A stretch of DNA of 64,000 nucleotides from Gammaproteobacteria bacterium (GCA_022824305.1 JAJEAD010000020.1:83272-147271), one strand, 5' to 3'. Positions 26,831 through 35,621 are shown, numbered from the stretch's first letter. Notes: generated by a model not told the origin, from the letters alone. Numbers and translations: made by a program.

Positions 26831-28111
26831 GTGAACCGGATCGGAGAAGACTTCGCGGGCGGCGCCGGGGAGACCACGGAGAGCGTGGCGCCGGCCTACG
26901 TGCCGTCCCTTGAACTCACGCAGGGACAGCCGCCGCCCATCGCCGCGAACGGCGGCCGGTCCTACATGGCCTTCGATCGGGACGGCGATGCGGGGACCGC
27001 GGCGGCGATCGAAGCGGCGCTCCGCCTCGCGGCCGAGGGCAAGGCCCAGGCGCTCGTCGAGCGGATCCGCGGGGCGCCCGCCGGACCGATCGAGACCGAG
27101 TGGGGTCCCGGGTTTCGCACCTGGAAAGAGTGCGTGGACTACATCCGGTCGACGGACATTGCGGTGCCCGAAGGCGGCGTGGCGCTTCCGCTGCGCTACA
27201 CCGTGCTCGAGCAGCCGACCTACGCCCTCGTCTCGTCGCACGCGGCGTGGCGGGACCCGGTGCGGGCCGCCGAGGTGGAAGCGCTGCGCGAGGACGACGA
27301 GACCTACGGGCGGCAATGCCTGTACTTCCCGCAGGTGCTGCGCGACGCGCGGCGCATCGGGGAGTACTACCCGGGTCTCTCCCCCTACAGCCCCGAGAGC
27401 ATGGACCGGCTCGGCGTCTCGCTCGCGCACTGCGAGTCGCGATGCGAGAACTTCTACGATGCCGCCGAGGTGGAGCGGGTGTTCTACCCGGAGATGGAGA
27501 AGCTGCTGCTCGAGTTCTTCCCCGGCGCCACCGATGCGCTCGTCTTCAACCACGACGTGTTCGACAAGGACTACGAGGGCGACCGCACTGAAGACCAGGA
27601 CGCCAGGAACCCGGGGGTGAACGCCGAGTACGTCAATCTCGTGCACAACGACCTGAACGACAACAGTGGCCGGGTGCGCTGCCGCGAGCTGCTGACGAGG
27701 AACCTGCGCAACTTCGGGCGCGAGCAGCGCTACAGCGAGGCGGAGGCCGACGCGAAGATGTCGCGGCGCTTCATGTCGATCAACCTCGCCAAGCCGATGG
27801 AGACGGTACGCCAGTACCCCTTCGTGCTCTGCGCCTGGCCTTCCTTCGCGGACCAGCCCTACATCACCGACTACCGAATCTACGACGATCGCGTCGGCGA
27901 GACCACCCGCTTCACCCACCGACCCGACCACGAGTGGTACTGGCTGCCCGGGCAGACCCCGACCGAAGTCTCCATGCTGAAGTGCTACGACTCCGTCACC
28001 GACGGCTCCGTCTCGCGCTGGTCCTTCCACACCGCCAGCTTCGACCCCACCGCGCCCGACGACGCGCCCTGCCGCAGGAACGTGGTGGTCCGCTCCTTCG
28101 TGTTCTTCTGA
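26831..28111 (+). CDS. CmcJ/NvfI-family (AsaB-like) oxidoreductase
   Basis: 426 residues, GTG start. The C-terminal two thirds follows the pattern of the CmcJ/NvfI/AsaB group of non-haem Fe(II)/2-oxoglutarate-type enzymes. It has an HNDLNDNSG metal-binding start, RFMSINLAKPMETVRQYPFVLC, DYRIYDDRVGETTRF, HEWYWLPGQTPTEVSMLKCYDS and WSFHTASFDPTAP with the distal His. These enzymes hydroxylate or desaturate small acids and natural-product intermediates. The N-terminal 100 residues are less typical. It stands alone on the plus strand, divergent from the second urease operon, so a joint promoter region is possible. Substrate unknown. Confidence 0.78.
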   Translation: MNRIGEDFAGGAGETTESVAPAYVPSLELTQGQPPPIAANGGRSYMAFDRDGDAGTAAAIEAALRLAAEGKAQALVERIRGAPAGPIETEWGPGFRTWKECVDYIRSTDIAVPEGGVALPLRYTVLEQPTYALVSSHAAWRDPVRAAEVEALREDDETYGRQCLYFPQVLRDARRIGEYYPGLSPYSPESMDRLGVSLAHCESRCENFYDAAEVERVFYPEMEKLLLEFFPGATDALVFNHDVFDKDYEGDRTEDQDARNPGVNAEYVNLVHNDLNDNSGRVRCRELLTRNLRNFGREQRYSEAEADAKMSRRFMSINLAKPMETVRQYPFVLCAWPSFADQPYITDYRIYDDRVGETTRFTHRPDHEWYWLPGQTPTEVSMLKCYDSVTDGSVSRWSFHTASFDPTAPDDAPCRRNVVVRSFVFF

Positions 28112-28242
28112 AGGAGGAAGGCAGAGCGAGGCAGGGACGCCGACCTCTCAGCGTCGAAGGCGTTTCATGCCGGGCGGGCCAGCCTTCGGCAGCATGTGCC
28201 GGAGGGGATTGGCGCTTTCGCAGGCGCGCGACCGGGCGAGAC

Positions 28243-29328
28243 TCAATCGAGCCCCTCGAGGCGGTACGCCTCGGCGAGCGGTCGGGGGTCTATCCAGCCT
28301 TCGAGCGCGAAGTCCCGGGCGATGAAGCGCCGCTCGTGCAGGAAGGTCTTCATGACGGCAAGCGTCTCCACCAGCTCCTCGCTCAAGCGAGGCAGGAACT
28401 TCCCGGAGTAGCCGGCTTCGAGGCAGGCTTCCATCTCGTCCCGCCCGACACCGCACTCCCGCGCAATCAGCCGTCCCGCTTCGGCCCGGTTCGCCTCGAT
28501 CCAGCGGGCCGCGCGAACCAGGGTCCGCAGGTAGCGAACCACCGCGGAGAAGTGGCCCTCGACGAGGCGCCGGCTGGTGGTGAGCAGACGGGGCGTCGAG
28601 TTGTTGACGCGGTCGGCGACGGCGCCGGCCCGGCGAAGGTCGTAGAGCAGGCGGATCCGCCCGCCCGCCTCACGTTGCAGAAGGGCGGCTTCCGGTCCCT
28701 TGCCGAACATGGCGTCGACATCCCCGGCGAGAAGCGCCTCGAGCTGATTCCGATACTCGCAGCGTGCCGGTCGAGCGGGCCCCTCCCTTGCGACGTCCCG
28801 GCGCTCATGCGGATCCCAGCCCTCCACGATGTCGACGAACTCGACGTCCTCATCGCGCAATCCGTGGACCGCGAGGGCGGAATGCAGCCCTTTCAGCGCC
28901 GCAAACCTCCAGAAATTGAACACCAGCCGGGGCCACACCGGCAATGCGAGGCGCCGCCCCGCGAGATCGGCAACGCTGCGGGCGGGGTCGTCCGCGCGGA
29001 CGAACAGCCCGAGCAGCTCTTCCATGAAGGTGATGCCGAGCACGACCGAGTCGACCCCCTTCGCACGCGCCCACACCGGGGGAGCGCCCCCGCCTTCGCG
29101 AAAGAAGGACTCGATCGCATGGGTATAGTGCACGTCCCTGAATTGCGGACCGAGCTCGCTCAGAGCGCGTACCTCGTAGCCCGAATGGCGAAAGGACTCC
29201 ACGAACATTCCGCGCTGAAACGCGATGCCGGAGGCGGTGGGAACGGGGCACCGGGTGTAGTAGATCGGCGTGAGGGCTTGCACGATGCGGAGATCGACCC
29301 GGACGATCGGCATGCGGAGTCGCGGCAC
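28243..29328 (-). CDS. DszB-like desulfinase / NMT1-type binding-protein fold
   Basis: 361 residues without a signal peptide. The fold is the periplasmic-binding-protein type (NMT1/SsuA-like), but the sequence carries the DszB catalytic set. Cys27 sits in YTRCPVPTAS (DszB YSNCPVPNA, Cys27), and His67 and Arg77 lie in VHYTHAIESFFREGGGAPP, where DszB has His60 and Arg70 at the same spacing of ten. VLGITFMEELLGLFVR and DLAGRRLALP also match. DszB removes sulfite from 2'-hydroxybiphenyl-2-sulfinate in the 4S pathway. No DszA or DszC lies next to it, so the substrate may be another aryl- or alkyl-sulfinate. Cytoplasmic location is inferred from the missing signal. Confidence 0.72.
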   Translation of the reverse strand: MPRLRMPIVRVDLRIVQALTPIYYTRCPVPTASGIAFQRGMFVESFRHSGYEVRALSELGPQFRDVHYTHAIESFFREGGGAPPVWARAKGVDSVVLGITFMEELLGLFVRADDPARSVADLAGRRLALPVWPRLVFNFWRFAALKGLHSALAVHGLRDEDVEFVDIVEGWDPHERRDVAREGPARPARCEYRNQLEALLAGDVDAMFGKGPEAALLQREAGGRIRLLYDLRRAGAVADRVNNSTPRLLTTSRRLVEGHFSAVVRYLRTLVRAARWIEANRAEAGRLIARECGVGRDEMEACLEAGYSGKFLPRLSEELVETLAVMKTFLHERRFIARDFALEGWIDPRPLAEAYRLEGLD

Positions 29329-29493
29329 AGAATAGACGGGCCCGCATCAGGCGTCAGCACCGGCGCGCCGATTCACGCGAAGGCGCCGGCCCGGGAGCGA
29401 ACCTTTCCCGCGACGCTCGTCCGCGGATGGGCACGCGGGGCATACTGCGCCGGTGCGGCGCGGCGGGACGGGTGAGGCACCGGGCTCGGGTAG

Positions 29494-31518
29494 ATGGAAT
29501 CGCAGATTCGAGGCAACCCTTCACCGGGGGCGGTCGAGGAGGTGGAGACGCTGTGGATCCCGCTCTCCGACGGGGAGCGGCTGGCCGCGCGTCTCTGGCT
29601 GCCGGCCGGCGCGGAGGAGCGGCCTGTCGGGGCGGTCCTGGAGTACATCCCGTACCGGCGCCGCGACCTGAGCCGCATGCGCGACGAGCCGATGCACCGC
29701 TACTTCGCGGAGCGCGGCTACGCGAGCCTGCGCATCGACCTGCGCGGATCCGGCGATTCGTCGGGGCTGCTGGAGGACGAGTACACCCGGCAGGAGTGGG
29801 AGGACGGAATCGAGGCGATCGCCTGGATCGCCGCCCGGCCCTGGTGCAACGGGTCCGTGGGCATGATCGGCCTCTCCTGGGGCGGGTTCACCGCGCTCCA
29901 GATCGCGGCGCTCCGCCCGCCCGCGCTCAAGGCGATCATCACCGTGGGCTCGACCGACGACCGCTACCGCGACGACATGCACTTCACCGGCGGGTGCCTC
30001 ATCGACGACCAGATGGAGTGGGGCACCGGGTTCCTGTGCTACCTGGGCCTGCCCCCCGATCCGGAGGTGGTCGGCGACGAGTGGCGGCGGATGTGGCGCT
30101 CCCGGCTCGAGCACGTGCGCCCGCCCGTGCACCGGTGGCTGCGCCACCAGTGGCGCGACGCGTACTGGCGGCACGGCTCGGTCGGCGAGGACCACGGCGC
30201 CATCGAAGCCGCGGTCTACGCGGTCGGGGGATGGGCCGACGGCTACTCGAACGCGGTGTTCAGAATGATGGAGCGCCTCGCCGCGCCGCGCCGGGCCACG
30301 GTGGGCCCGTGGGGACACCTCTACCCCCACGAGGGAGTCCCCGGCCCCGCGGTCGGCTTCCTGCAGGACGCGCTGCGCTGGTGGGAGCGCTGGCTCGACG
30401 GCGTGCACAACGGCGTCATGGACGAGCCGGCCTGCCGGCTGTGGATGCAGGAGTGGGTGCGCCCCGCGCCCTTCCATGCCGAGCGTCCCGGCCGCTGGGT
30501 GGTCACGGAGGGGTGGCCCGCCGCGGACGCCGAGGCGGTCGAGTTCCACCTCTCCCGCGACGGCCTCGTCGAGGGGCCCGCGGCGGAGGAGCGCCTGCCG
30601 ACTTCCTCGCCCCAGACCCTGGGGCTCGCAGCCGGCGAGTGGTACGGAAAGGGCTACCCGACCGGCGAGCCGGTCGATCAGCGCGTGGACGATGCATTCT
30701 CGCTCTGCTTCGACAGCGCGCCCCTGGCGGAGCGTTTCGAGTTGCTCGGCGCCCCGCTCGTCGACCTGGTCGTCGATTCCGACCGGCCGGTGGCGCTGGT
30801 GGCGATTCGCCTGAACGACGTCGCTCCCGACGGCAGCTCGCTACGGGTTTCCTACGGGGTGCTGAACCTGACCCATCGCGAAGGGCACGAATCGCCGGCG
30901 CCGCTGGTCCCCGGCGAACGATACGCGGTCCGCGTGACCCTGGACGACATCGCCCACGCCTTCGCGCCCGGACACCGAATCCGCATCGCGATATCGACCT
31001 CGTACTGGCCTCTCGCCTGGCCGGCGCCGGAAGCCGTCACCCTCGGGGTTCACTGCGGCGCGAGCACCCTGACCCTGCCGCGCCTCAGAGGGTCTTCGGG
31101 CGCGCCGCCGCCCGCGCCCTTCGAGGCGCCGGAGCAGGCGCGGGCGATGAATCGCGAGGTCCACCGGCGGGGACGCTCCACGCGCACGGTGGTGGAGGAC
31201 GTCGCCACCGGCGAGACACGGGTCATCGAGGTCCGGGACCTCGACGACCACCACATATCGGACATCGGACTTCGCTTTCACGAGCTGTCCGAGATCGAGC
31301 ACGCGATCCGCCGGGACGACCCGCTCTCGGCGCGCTGCACGGCGCGCCGGGAGTTCACCCTGCGTCGTGGAGACTGGGAGGTGCGCCTCGACGCGCGAAG
31401 CACCCTCACCAGCACGAAGGACGCGTTTCAGATCTCGTCATCCTGCGATGCGTACGAATCGGGCCGGCGGGTGTTCGCCCGCAACTGGCACGACGACATG
31501 CCCCGCCGGCTCGTCTGA
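29494..31518 (+). CDS. CocE/NonD family hydrolase (X-Pro dipeptidyl-peptidase S15 type)
   Basis: 674-residue serine hydrolase. The alpha/beta-hydrolase domain at the N-terminus has GVLEYIPYRRRD-like features (GAVLEYIPYRRRDLSRM), RIDLRGSGDSSG and the nucleophile elbow GLSWGG with Ser128. The C-terminal jelly-roll domain includes GHRIRIAISTSYWPLAWP. Charge-relay Asp and His are expected near GWADGY and WGHLYPHEG. Family members cleave cocaine-type esters, cephalosporin or glutaryl amides and X-Pro peptides. No signal peptide, so probably cytoplasmic. It stands alone, convergent with the binding-protein gene that ends at 31528. Confidence 0.88.
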   Translation: MESQIRGNPSPGAVEEVETLWIPLSDGERLAARLWLPAGAEERPVGAVLEYIPYRRRDLSRMRDEPMHRYFAERGYASLRIDLRGSGDSSGLLEDEYTRQEWEDGIEAIAWIAARPWCNGSVGMIGLSWGGFTALQIAALRPPALKAIITVGSTDDRYRDDMHFTGGCLIDDQMEWGTGFLCYLGLPPDPEVVGDEWRRMWRSRLEHVRPPVHRWLRHQWRDAYWRHGSVGEDHGAIEAAVYAVGGWADGYSNAVFRMMERLAAPRRATVGPWGHLYPHEGVPGPAVGFLQDALRWWERWLDGVHNGVMDEPACRLWMQEWVRPAPFHAERPGRWVVTEGWPAADAEAVEFHLSRDGLVEGPAAEERLPTSSPQTLGLAAGEWYGKGYPTGEPVDQRVDDAFSLCFDSAPLAERFELLGAPLVDLVVDSDRPVALVAIRLNDVAPDGSSLRVSYGVLNLTHREGHESPAPLVPGERYAVRVTLDDIAHAFAPGHRIRIAISTSYWPLAWPAPEAVTLGVHCGASTLTLPRLRGSSGAPPPAPFEAPEQARAMNREVHRRGRSTRTVVEDVATGETRVIEVRDLDDHHISDIGLRFHELSEIEHAIRRDDPLSARCTARREFTLRRGDWEVRLDARSTLTSTKDAFQISSSCDAYESGRRVFARNWHDDMPRRLV

Positions 31519-31527
31519 ACGCGCCCC

Positions 31528-33159
31528 TCAGGCGAACCACCACCGGTCCGCGAGCCGGTAGCCGTCCGCGTCCCAGTTCGCCGCCACGTCTCCGTGGGCC
31601 AGCGCGTCGCTCGCGCCCAGCAGGTCCGCCGCGAAGGCCGGGACCACCTGGCCGCCTTCGTTGCTCACCATGCGCTGCATCTCGACGTACATCTCGCGGC
31701 GCCGGCCCTCGTCGAGCTCCGAACGCGCCTCGAAGAGCAGGCGGTCGAAGCGCTCGTTCCTCCAGAACGTGTCGTTGTAGTTCGCCGTACTCAGGTAGCC
31801 CTCGGTGAACTGCCAGTCCTCGGTAGGCCGGCCGCTCCAGTAGGACATGCACCACGCCTGGTTCATCCACACGTTGCTCCAGTAGCCGTCGGGGGGATGG
31901 CGCACGATCTCGATATCGATGCCGCAGTCCCGGGCGCTCTCCTTGTAGAGAGAGGCGGCGTCGACCGCTCCTTCGAAGGCGACGTCGGAGGAGTAGAGCT
32001 GCACCTTCAGGTTCTCCATGCCGGCCTGCTTCAGGTGGAAGCGCGCCTTGTCGGGGTCGTAGCGGCGCTGCGGCAGCTCTTCCTCGCTCGCGATGTAGCG
32101 GTTGAAGTCGCCGATGGGATGGTCGTTCCCCAGCTTGCCGTAGCCGAAGAGAACCTGGTCGAGCATCTGCTGGCGCTTGCAAGCGTACTTGATGGCGAGC
32201 CGCACGTCGTTGTTGTCGAAGGGCGGGGTGTCGGCGCGCATCGGCAGGGTGTAGTGCTTGTACCCGTTCTGGACGACCACGTTCACGCCTTCCACGGCGT
32301 CCAGGCGCTTCGCGGTGGCACGCTCCACGCGGTTGATGACATCGACATCGCCGGAGCGCAGCGCCGAAGTCCGCGCGTTCACGTCCTCGATGGCGATGGT
32401 CTCCACCTCGTCGAAGTTCGCATGCCCCTCCTTCCAGTAATTGGGATTGCGGCGGGAGAAGGCGCGCAGACCCGGGTCCCAGACTTCGAGAATGTAGCCC
32501 CCGGTGCCGATGCCGGAGTTGAAGTCCGTGGTCCCCGACGGATAGATCTGCAGGCGCGGGTCCGAGAGCAGGAAGGGAAAGTCGGCGTTGCCGGACTCCA
32601 GGCGGATCAGCAGCCCGCGCGCGCCGTCGTCCCGGATCTCCACGATGGAGGAGAGCAGCGCGCGAAGCGCCGACTTGTCGCTCGCCCGGTGCTGGTTGAT
32701 GGAGAAGATGACGTCTTCGACCTCGAGCGACTTTCCGTTGTGGAACTCGACCCCGCTTCGAATCATGAACCTCCAGCCGGTGGCGTCGTCCGTGGTGGAC
32801 TCCCACTCCTCGCAGAGCTCCGGCACCAGGTTTCCTCCGGCGTCGACCTCGATCAGCCCGTTGCGGCACTGTCCGATCGCCACCACCGCCGCCATCGCGC
32901 TGAAGGGCAATGCGGGATCCAGCGAATCGCTCGTCGAGCTGCCCGAGATCCCCATGCGAAGGCGTCCGCCGCGCACAGGAGCGGCCGCGCGCGCCGGGCG
33001 AGGCAGAATCAGGCCACCGAAGGCCGCCGCCGCGCCCAGCGCGGCACCCTGCCCGAGAAAGGCGCGCCGCGAGGTGGCGCCGAATCCGGATGTCGCGGTG
33101 AGCGCCACTCGATCACCGGACAGCGATCCGCGCTCTGAAGCCTCTTTCTTCATCTTCAT
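31528..33159 (-). CDS. Peptide/nickel-type ABC substrate-binding protein (SBP_bac_5), Tat-exported
   Basis: 543 residues. The twin-arginine signal SRRAFLGQGAALGAAAAFGG ends in an Ala-rich cleavage region (ARAAAPV). The mature part is a family-5 binding protein: GTLDPALPF-like features (SDSLDPALPFSAMAAVV), WRFMIRSGVEFHNGKSLEVEDVIFSI, GTGGYILEVWDPGLRAF, and VRLAIKYACKRQQMLDQVLFG. The N-terminal 30 residues before the RR motif are unusually long. No permease or ATPase genes are adjacent, so it is an orphan receptor. It may dock on the complete Dpp-type importer at 43838-49376 (inference). Confidence 0.9.
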   Translation of the reverse strand: MKMKKEASERGSLSGDRVALTATSGFGATSRRAFLGQGAALGAAAAFGGLILPRPARAAAPVRGGRLRMGISGSSTSDSLDPALPFSAMAAVVAIGQCRNGLIEVDAGGNLVPELCEEWESTTDDATGWRFMIRSGVEFHNGKSLEVEDVIFSINQHRASDKSALRALLSSIVEIRDDGARGLLIRLESGNADFPFLLSDPRLQIYPSGTTDFNSGIGTGGYILEVWDPGLRAFSRRNPNYWKEGHANFDEVETIAIEDVNARTSALRSGDVDVINRVERATAKRLDAVEGVNVVVQNGYKHYTLPMRADTPPFDNNDVRLAIKYACKRQQMLDQVLFGYGKLGNDHPIGDFNRYIASEEELPQRRYDPDKARFHLKQAGMENLKVQLYSSDVAFEGAVDAASLYKESARDCGIDIEIVRHPPDGYWSNVWMNQAWCMSYWSGRPTEDWQFTEGYLSTANYNDTFWRNERFDRLLFEARSELDEGRRREMYVEMQRMVSNEGGQVVPAFAADLLGASDALAHGDVAANWDADGYRLADRWWFA

Positions 33160-33375
33160 CGTGTCGTCTCCCCGTGGGGTTCAAGATCCGTGAACCCCCG
33201 ATTATGCGGATCCGCAGCGGCCCGAAAAAGCACTCATCCGCCGCGATGCGACAGGCAGGCGCCACCTCGAGCGCAACTGCACCGCCGAGGCATAGTGGAA
33301 ACGAAATCGGCCGGCTCCATTTCGAACTTCCGGGGCCAGATGGCGGACGACGCGCTCGCAAGAGCGGCGAAGCAA

Positions 33376-33418
33376 GAAACATGAAATCTCGAAGTGTTCA
33401 TTCGAGATTTCATGTTTC
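33376..33418. repeat. Perfect 18-bp inverted repeat with 7-base loop
   Basis: The left arm GAAACATGAAATCTCGAA (33376-33393) is exactly mirrored at 33401-33418 around the loop GTGTTCA. The right arm runs into an ATG (33412) that starts an ATPase-like remnant. No T-tract follows, so it is not a typical intrinsic terminator. It is more likely an operator or a mobile palindrome. Confidence 0.8.
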
Positions 33419-33570
33419 CCCATTCTGCTCTGCTTCAGTTCGCTATCTGCCTTGCCCACGGGGGCTCAACGCCCTTCGGACCGAGTTCCGTCGTTCGCCC
33501 ATCACGGCACTCCTCGGTCCCCGGCAGTGTGGCGAGACAGCGTTGCTCGGCAATTGGAAGCCGGGCATTA
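33412..33570 (+). pseudogene. Remnant of an AAA/DUF4143-type ATPase gene
   Basis: After an ATG at 33412 (MFPHS...; such ATPases commonly start MFPR) the frame is lost. In a second frame about 33462-33555 reads LNALRTEFRRSPITALLGPRQCGETALL. This matches the N-terminus of DUF4143-type ATPases (ALLGPRQ.GKTTL), but the P-loop Lys is Glu. At least one frameshift and loss of the rest of the gene are evident. Only about 100 bases are recognisable. Confidence 0.5.
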
Positions 33571-33917
33571 CTCAATCTGGAGGGAAGCTGCCGGTCTGCC
33601 TTTTTCGCTCCACATGTGCATCGCGACCATAATCGCGTGGTCGTAGTCGGCGGGTTCGCCGAGCCACCGCGCCTTCGCGGTCTCCCGGTCGACCGCCAGC
33701 CCGCGGGCGTCGTTCTGTACCACGACAGCGGCGGGCGAGGGGCTTCGCCACCGCGGCGCGGGCGCCGTGGCGGCCGGGCCGCTCAGGGTGGCAGCGGGTC
33801 CCACAGGCCGAGAGGCGCTCGAGGCGTAGCCGACCGGGATGCCTGCCGGTGACGCGACGAAGGACGACTCGGCATCCCTCGTGACAAGATAGGACAATCC
33901 CGGTGACAGAATGGGGC

Positions 33918-34691
33918 ATGAAGATGGCGCAAAGACAACCGCTACCGAGACGTGTCCCCAACGTGAGCGCGAAGGAATGGCAGGCAAGGACCGACCTCGC
34001 CGCCGCGCACCGTGTCGCCGGCGCGCTCGGCTGGACCCAGGCGAACCACAACCACTTTACGTTGCGGGTGCCGGATGCACCCCGTCACTTCCTCATCAAG
34101 CCCAATGACATGATGTTCGAAGAGGTGAGCGCCTCCAGCCTCATCAAGCTGGACCTGGACGGAGCCCCGGTAGACGAGTCCGACAACGTCAACTCCGCCG
34201 GCTTCCCCATCCATGGCGCGGTGCTGGCGGCGCGATCCGACATCAACGCGGTCGCTCACATTCACACCGCTGCCGGCATGGCCATCTCCGCCCACCCGGA
34301 CGGACTCCGCTTCATCACCCAGAGGGCTTTGACGCTCTACGGCCAGCTCGGCTACCACGGGTATTCCGGGCGCCCCGAGATCGAGGACCGGGACGATCTG
34401 CAACGCTCGCTCGGCCGCAACAAGGCGTTGATACTCAAGCACCATGGGCTGCTCACCTGTGGCGAGACCATGGCGGAGGCGGTATCGCTGATGCACTGCC
34501 TGCACGACGCGTGCAAGTCACAGCTCCTGCTGGAGGCGGCGGTCGGCCGCGAGAACGTCGTGCAACCGAATCCTGAAGTGCTCGAGCGCGCCGGCCCGCG
34601 CAACGTCGCCTACGCGCGGGAAAACGCAATCCACGAATGGCCGGCCCTCGTCAGATGGGCGGACCGGCTGGACCCCTCGTACCGGGACTGA
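33918..34691 (+). CDS. Class II aldolase/adducin family protein
   Basis: 257 residues from ATG 33918 (an alternative ATG lies two codons later and a GTG five codons upstream). This is the zinc aldolase fold of fuculose-1-phosphate aldolase and ribulose-5-phosphate epimerase. Recognisable are NHFTLRVP, FLIKPNDMMFEEVSASSLIKLDLDG, the zinc ligands in VAHIHTAAGM, and the third His in LILKHHGLLTCGETMAEAV. An N-terminal extension resembles the DUF/aldolase group acting on non-phosphorylated substrates. Substrate unknown. It stands alone within the scrambled island; a fragment of a foreign gene begins 23 bases downstream. Confidence 0.87.
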   Translation: MKMAQRQPLPRRVPNVSAKEWQARTDLAAAHRVAGALGWTQANHNHFTLRVPDAPRHFLIKPNDMMFEEVSASSLIKLDLDGAPVDESDNVNSAGFPIHGAVLAARSDINAVAHIHTAAGMAISAHPDGLRFITQRALTLYGQLGYHGYSGRPEIEDRDDLQRSLGRNKALILKHHGLLTCGETMAEAVSLMHCLHDACKSQLLLEAAVGRENVVQPNPEVLERAGPRNVAYARENAIHEWPALVRWADRLDPSYRD

Positions 34692-34713
34692 ACCCACTTC
34701 AAGAGTAGACTTC

Positions 34714-34793
34714 CGGGTGTGGAAATCGCAGTCGCTCGGGCGGCTCTCGAAGCTTGGCACCTCGCCTTCGATGGAAACCGTCTTGCGGCGCGG
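34714..34793 (-). pseudogene. Displaced fragment of an oligopeptide ABC ATPase gene (left)
   Basis: About 80 bases closely match 43934-44014 inside the DppF/OppF-like gene. On the minus strand they translate as RRKTVSIEGEVPSFESRPSDCDFHTR against RRRTTVSIEGEVPSLESRPQGCEFHTR in the intact gene. No surrounding reading frame continues the similarity. A second fragment of the same gene type, from its very end, lies at 35622-35659 in the wrong relative order for a simple insertion. Confidence 0.75.
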
Positions 34794-34875
34794 GCCGATC
34801 GCGAACCTCGCGGCAATCCGATCTGCGCCCGATAAGCCTGCCGGGCGACGGGATGGATGGGCGTGCCCACTCGGA

Positions 34876-34912
34876 CCATGATGTCGGACCATGGTACAGT
34901 CCGACATCATGG
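34876..34912. promoter_or_regulatory. Toxin-antitoxin operator (14-bp inverted repeat)
   Basis: CCATGATGTCGGAC (34876-34889) is perfectly mirrored by GTCCGACATCATGG (34899-34912) around nine bases. The right arm includes the antitoxin start codon at 34909. Phd/YefM-type antitoxins repress their own promoter through such dyads (family knowledge), so this is the expected autoregulatory site. Confidence 0.75.
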
Positions 34913-35145
34913 AAGAGATTCAGATTTCGAAGTTCAAGGCGACCTGCCTGGCCGTTCTCCACCGGGTGCGCAAGACGCGCAACCCGGTGCTGGTGACCCG
35001 CTTCGGCGAGCCGATTGCCCAGGTGTTGCCTCCGCCGCCGAGTCCGGAGGGCGAGTGGCTGGGTGCGATGAAGAAGCATGGCGAGATCCGTGCCGACCTC
35101 GTTGCTCCCGTGGCGGACCCGTCGGAGTGGGAAGCCCTCCGGTAG
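34909..35145 (+). CDS. Phd/YefM-type antitoxin
   Basis: 78 residues from ATG 34909 (an in-frame ATG also exists at 34891). The N-terminal DNA-binding fold is typical: EIQISKFKATCLAVLHRVRKTRNPVLVTRFGEPIAQVLP. The C-terminal part (GEIRADLVAPVADPSEWEALR) is the toxin-binding tail. ATG 34909 is chosen because the protein then begins in register with known Phd proteins and the operator dyad ends at it. The stop codon abuts the toxin start (TAG-ATG), which gives translational coupling. Confidence 0.87.
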   Translation: MEEIQISKFKATCLAVLHRVRKTRNPVLVTRFGEPIAQVLPPPPSPEGEWLGAMKKHGEIRADLVAPVADPSEWEALR

Positions 35146-35541
35146 ATGGGGCTGCTGCTCGATACGCACATCTGGCTGTGGAGCCTCCTCGACCCGGAGC
35201 GACTCGGCGACTCCACGAGGCAGGCCCTTCGGTCCCGGGACAATGAGCTCCGGCTCTCCCCCGTCAGCGTGTGGGAAGCCCTGCTTCTCTCCGAGCGCGG
35301 CCGGGTGGAGCTCAACCCCGATCCCCACCGCTGGATCCGCAAGGCGCTGTCGATCGCCCCAATCGTGGAGGCTCCGCTCACCGTCGACGTGGCGCTCGCC
35401 AGCCGCGGCGTCGACGTCGAGCACCAGGATCCCGCAGATCGCTTCATAGTGGCCACGGCCGCGGTGCACGGCCTGACGCTGGTGACGGCGGACGCGCGCT
35501 TGCTGCGCTGCCGGGGCATCGAGGTGCTGCCGAACCACTGA
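35146..35541 (+). CDS. PIN-domain toxin (VapC-type)
   Basis: 131-residue PIN ribonuclease. Acidic active-site residues are visible in LLLDTHIWLW (Asp6), SPVSVWEALLL (Glu), HQDPADRFIVATA (Asp) and LVTADARLL (Asp). VapC-type toxins cut tRNA or rRNA (family knowledge). It is coupled to the Phd-type antitoxin directly upstream. The truncated DUF222 gene's open frame overlaps its 3' end on the other strand, but that overlap lies beyond the recognisable DUF222 sequence. Confidence 0.9.
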   Translation: MGLLLDTHIWLWSLLDPERLGDSTRQALRSRDNELRLSPVSVWEALLLSERGRVELNPDPHRWIRKALSIAPIVEAPLTVDVALASRGVDVEHQDPADRFIVATAAVHGLTLVTADARLLRCRGIEVLPNH

Positions 35542-35621
35542 GACGCGCAACGGCGCGCATCGCGTGACGTGGGGAAGCCGGCACCCACCGCACACCGCCA
35601 ACCCCGCCGCGCCGGACGGTG

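Larger units (their letters stand above)
33160..33917. other. Gene-poor stretch with degraded sequence
   Basis: 758 bases without an intact gene. It is less GC-rich than its surroundings around 33180-33420. It holds a perfect inverted repeat at 33376-33418 and, directly behind it, a short remnant of an ATPase gene. On the minus strand, 33568-33760 reads as protein-like sequence (NDARGLAVDRETAKARWLGE) that I cannot assign and that lacks a credible start. The whole stretch looks like a decaying insertion site. Confidence 0.5.

Noticed and set aside
33568..33987. Small minus-strand protein near the palindrome
   Set aside because: Part of it looks protein-like, but it lacks a plausible start or ribosome site and no family was recognised. 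Treated as remnant sequence.
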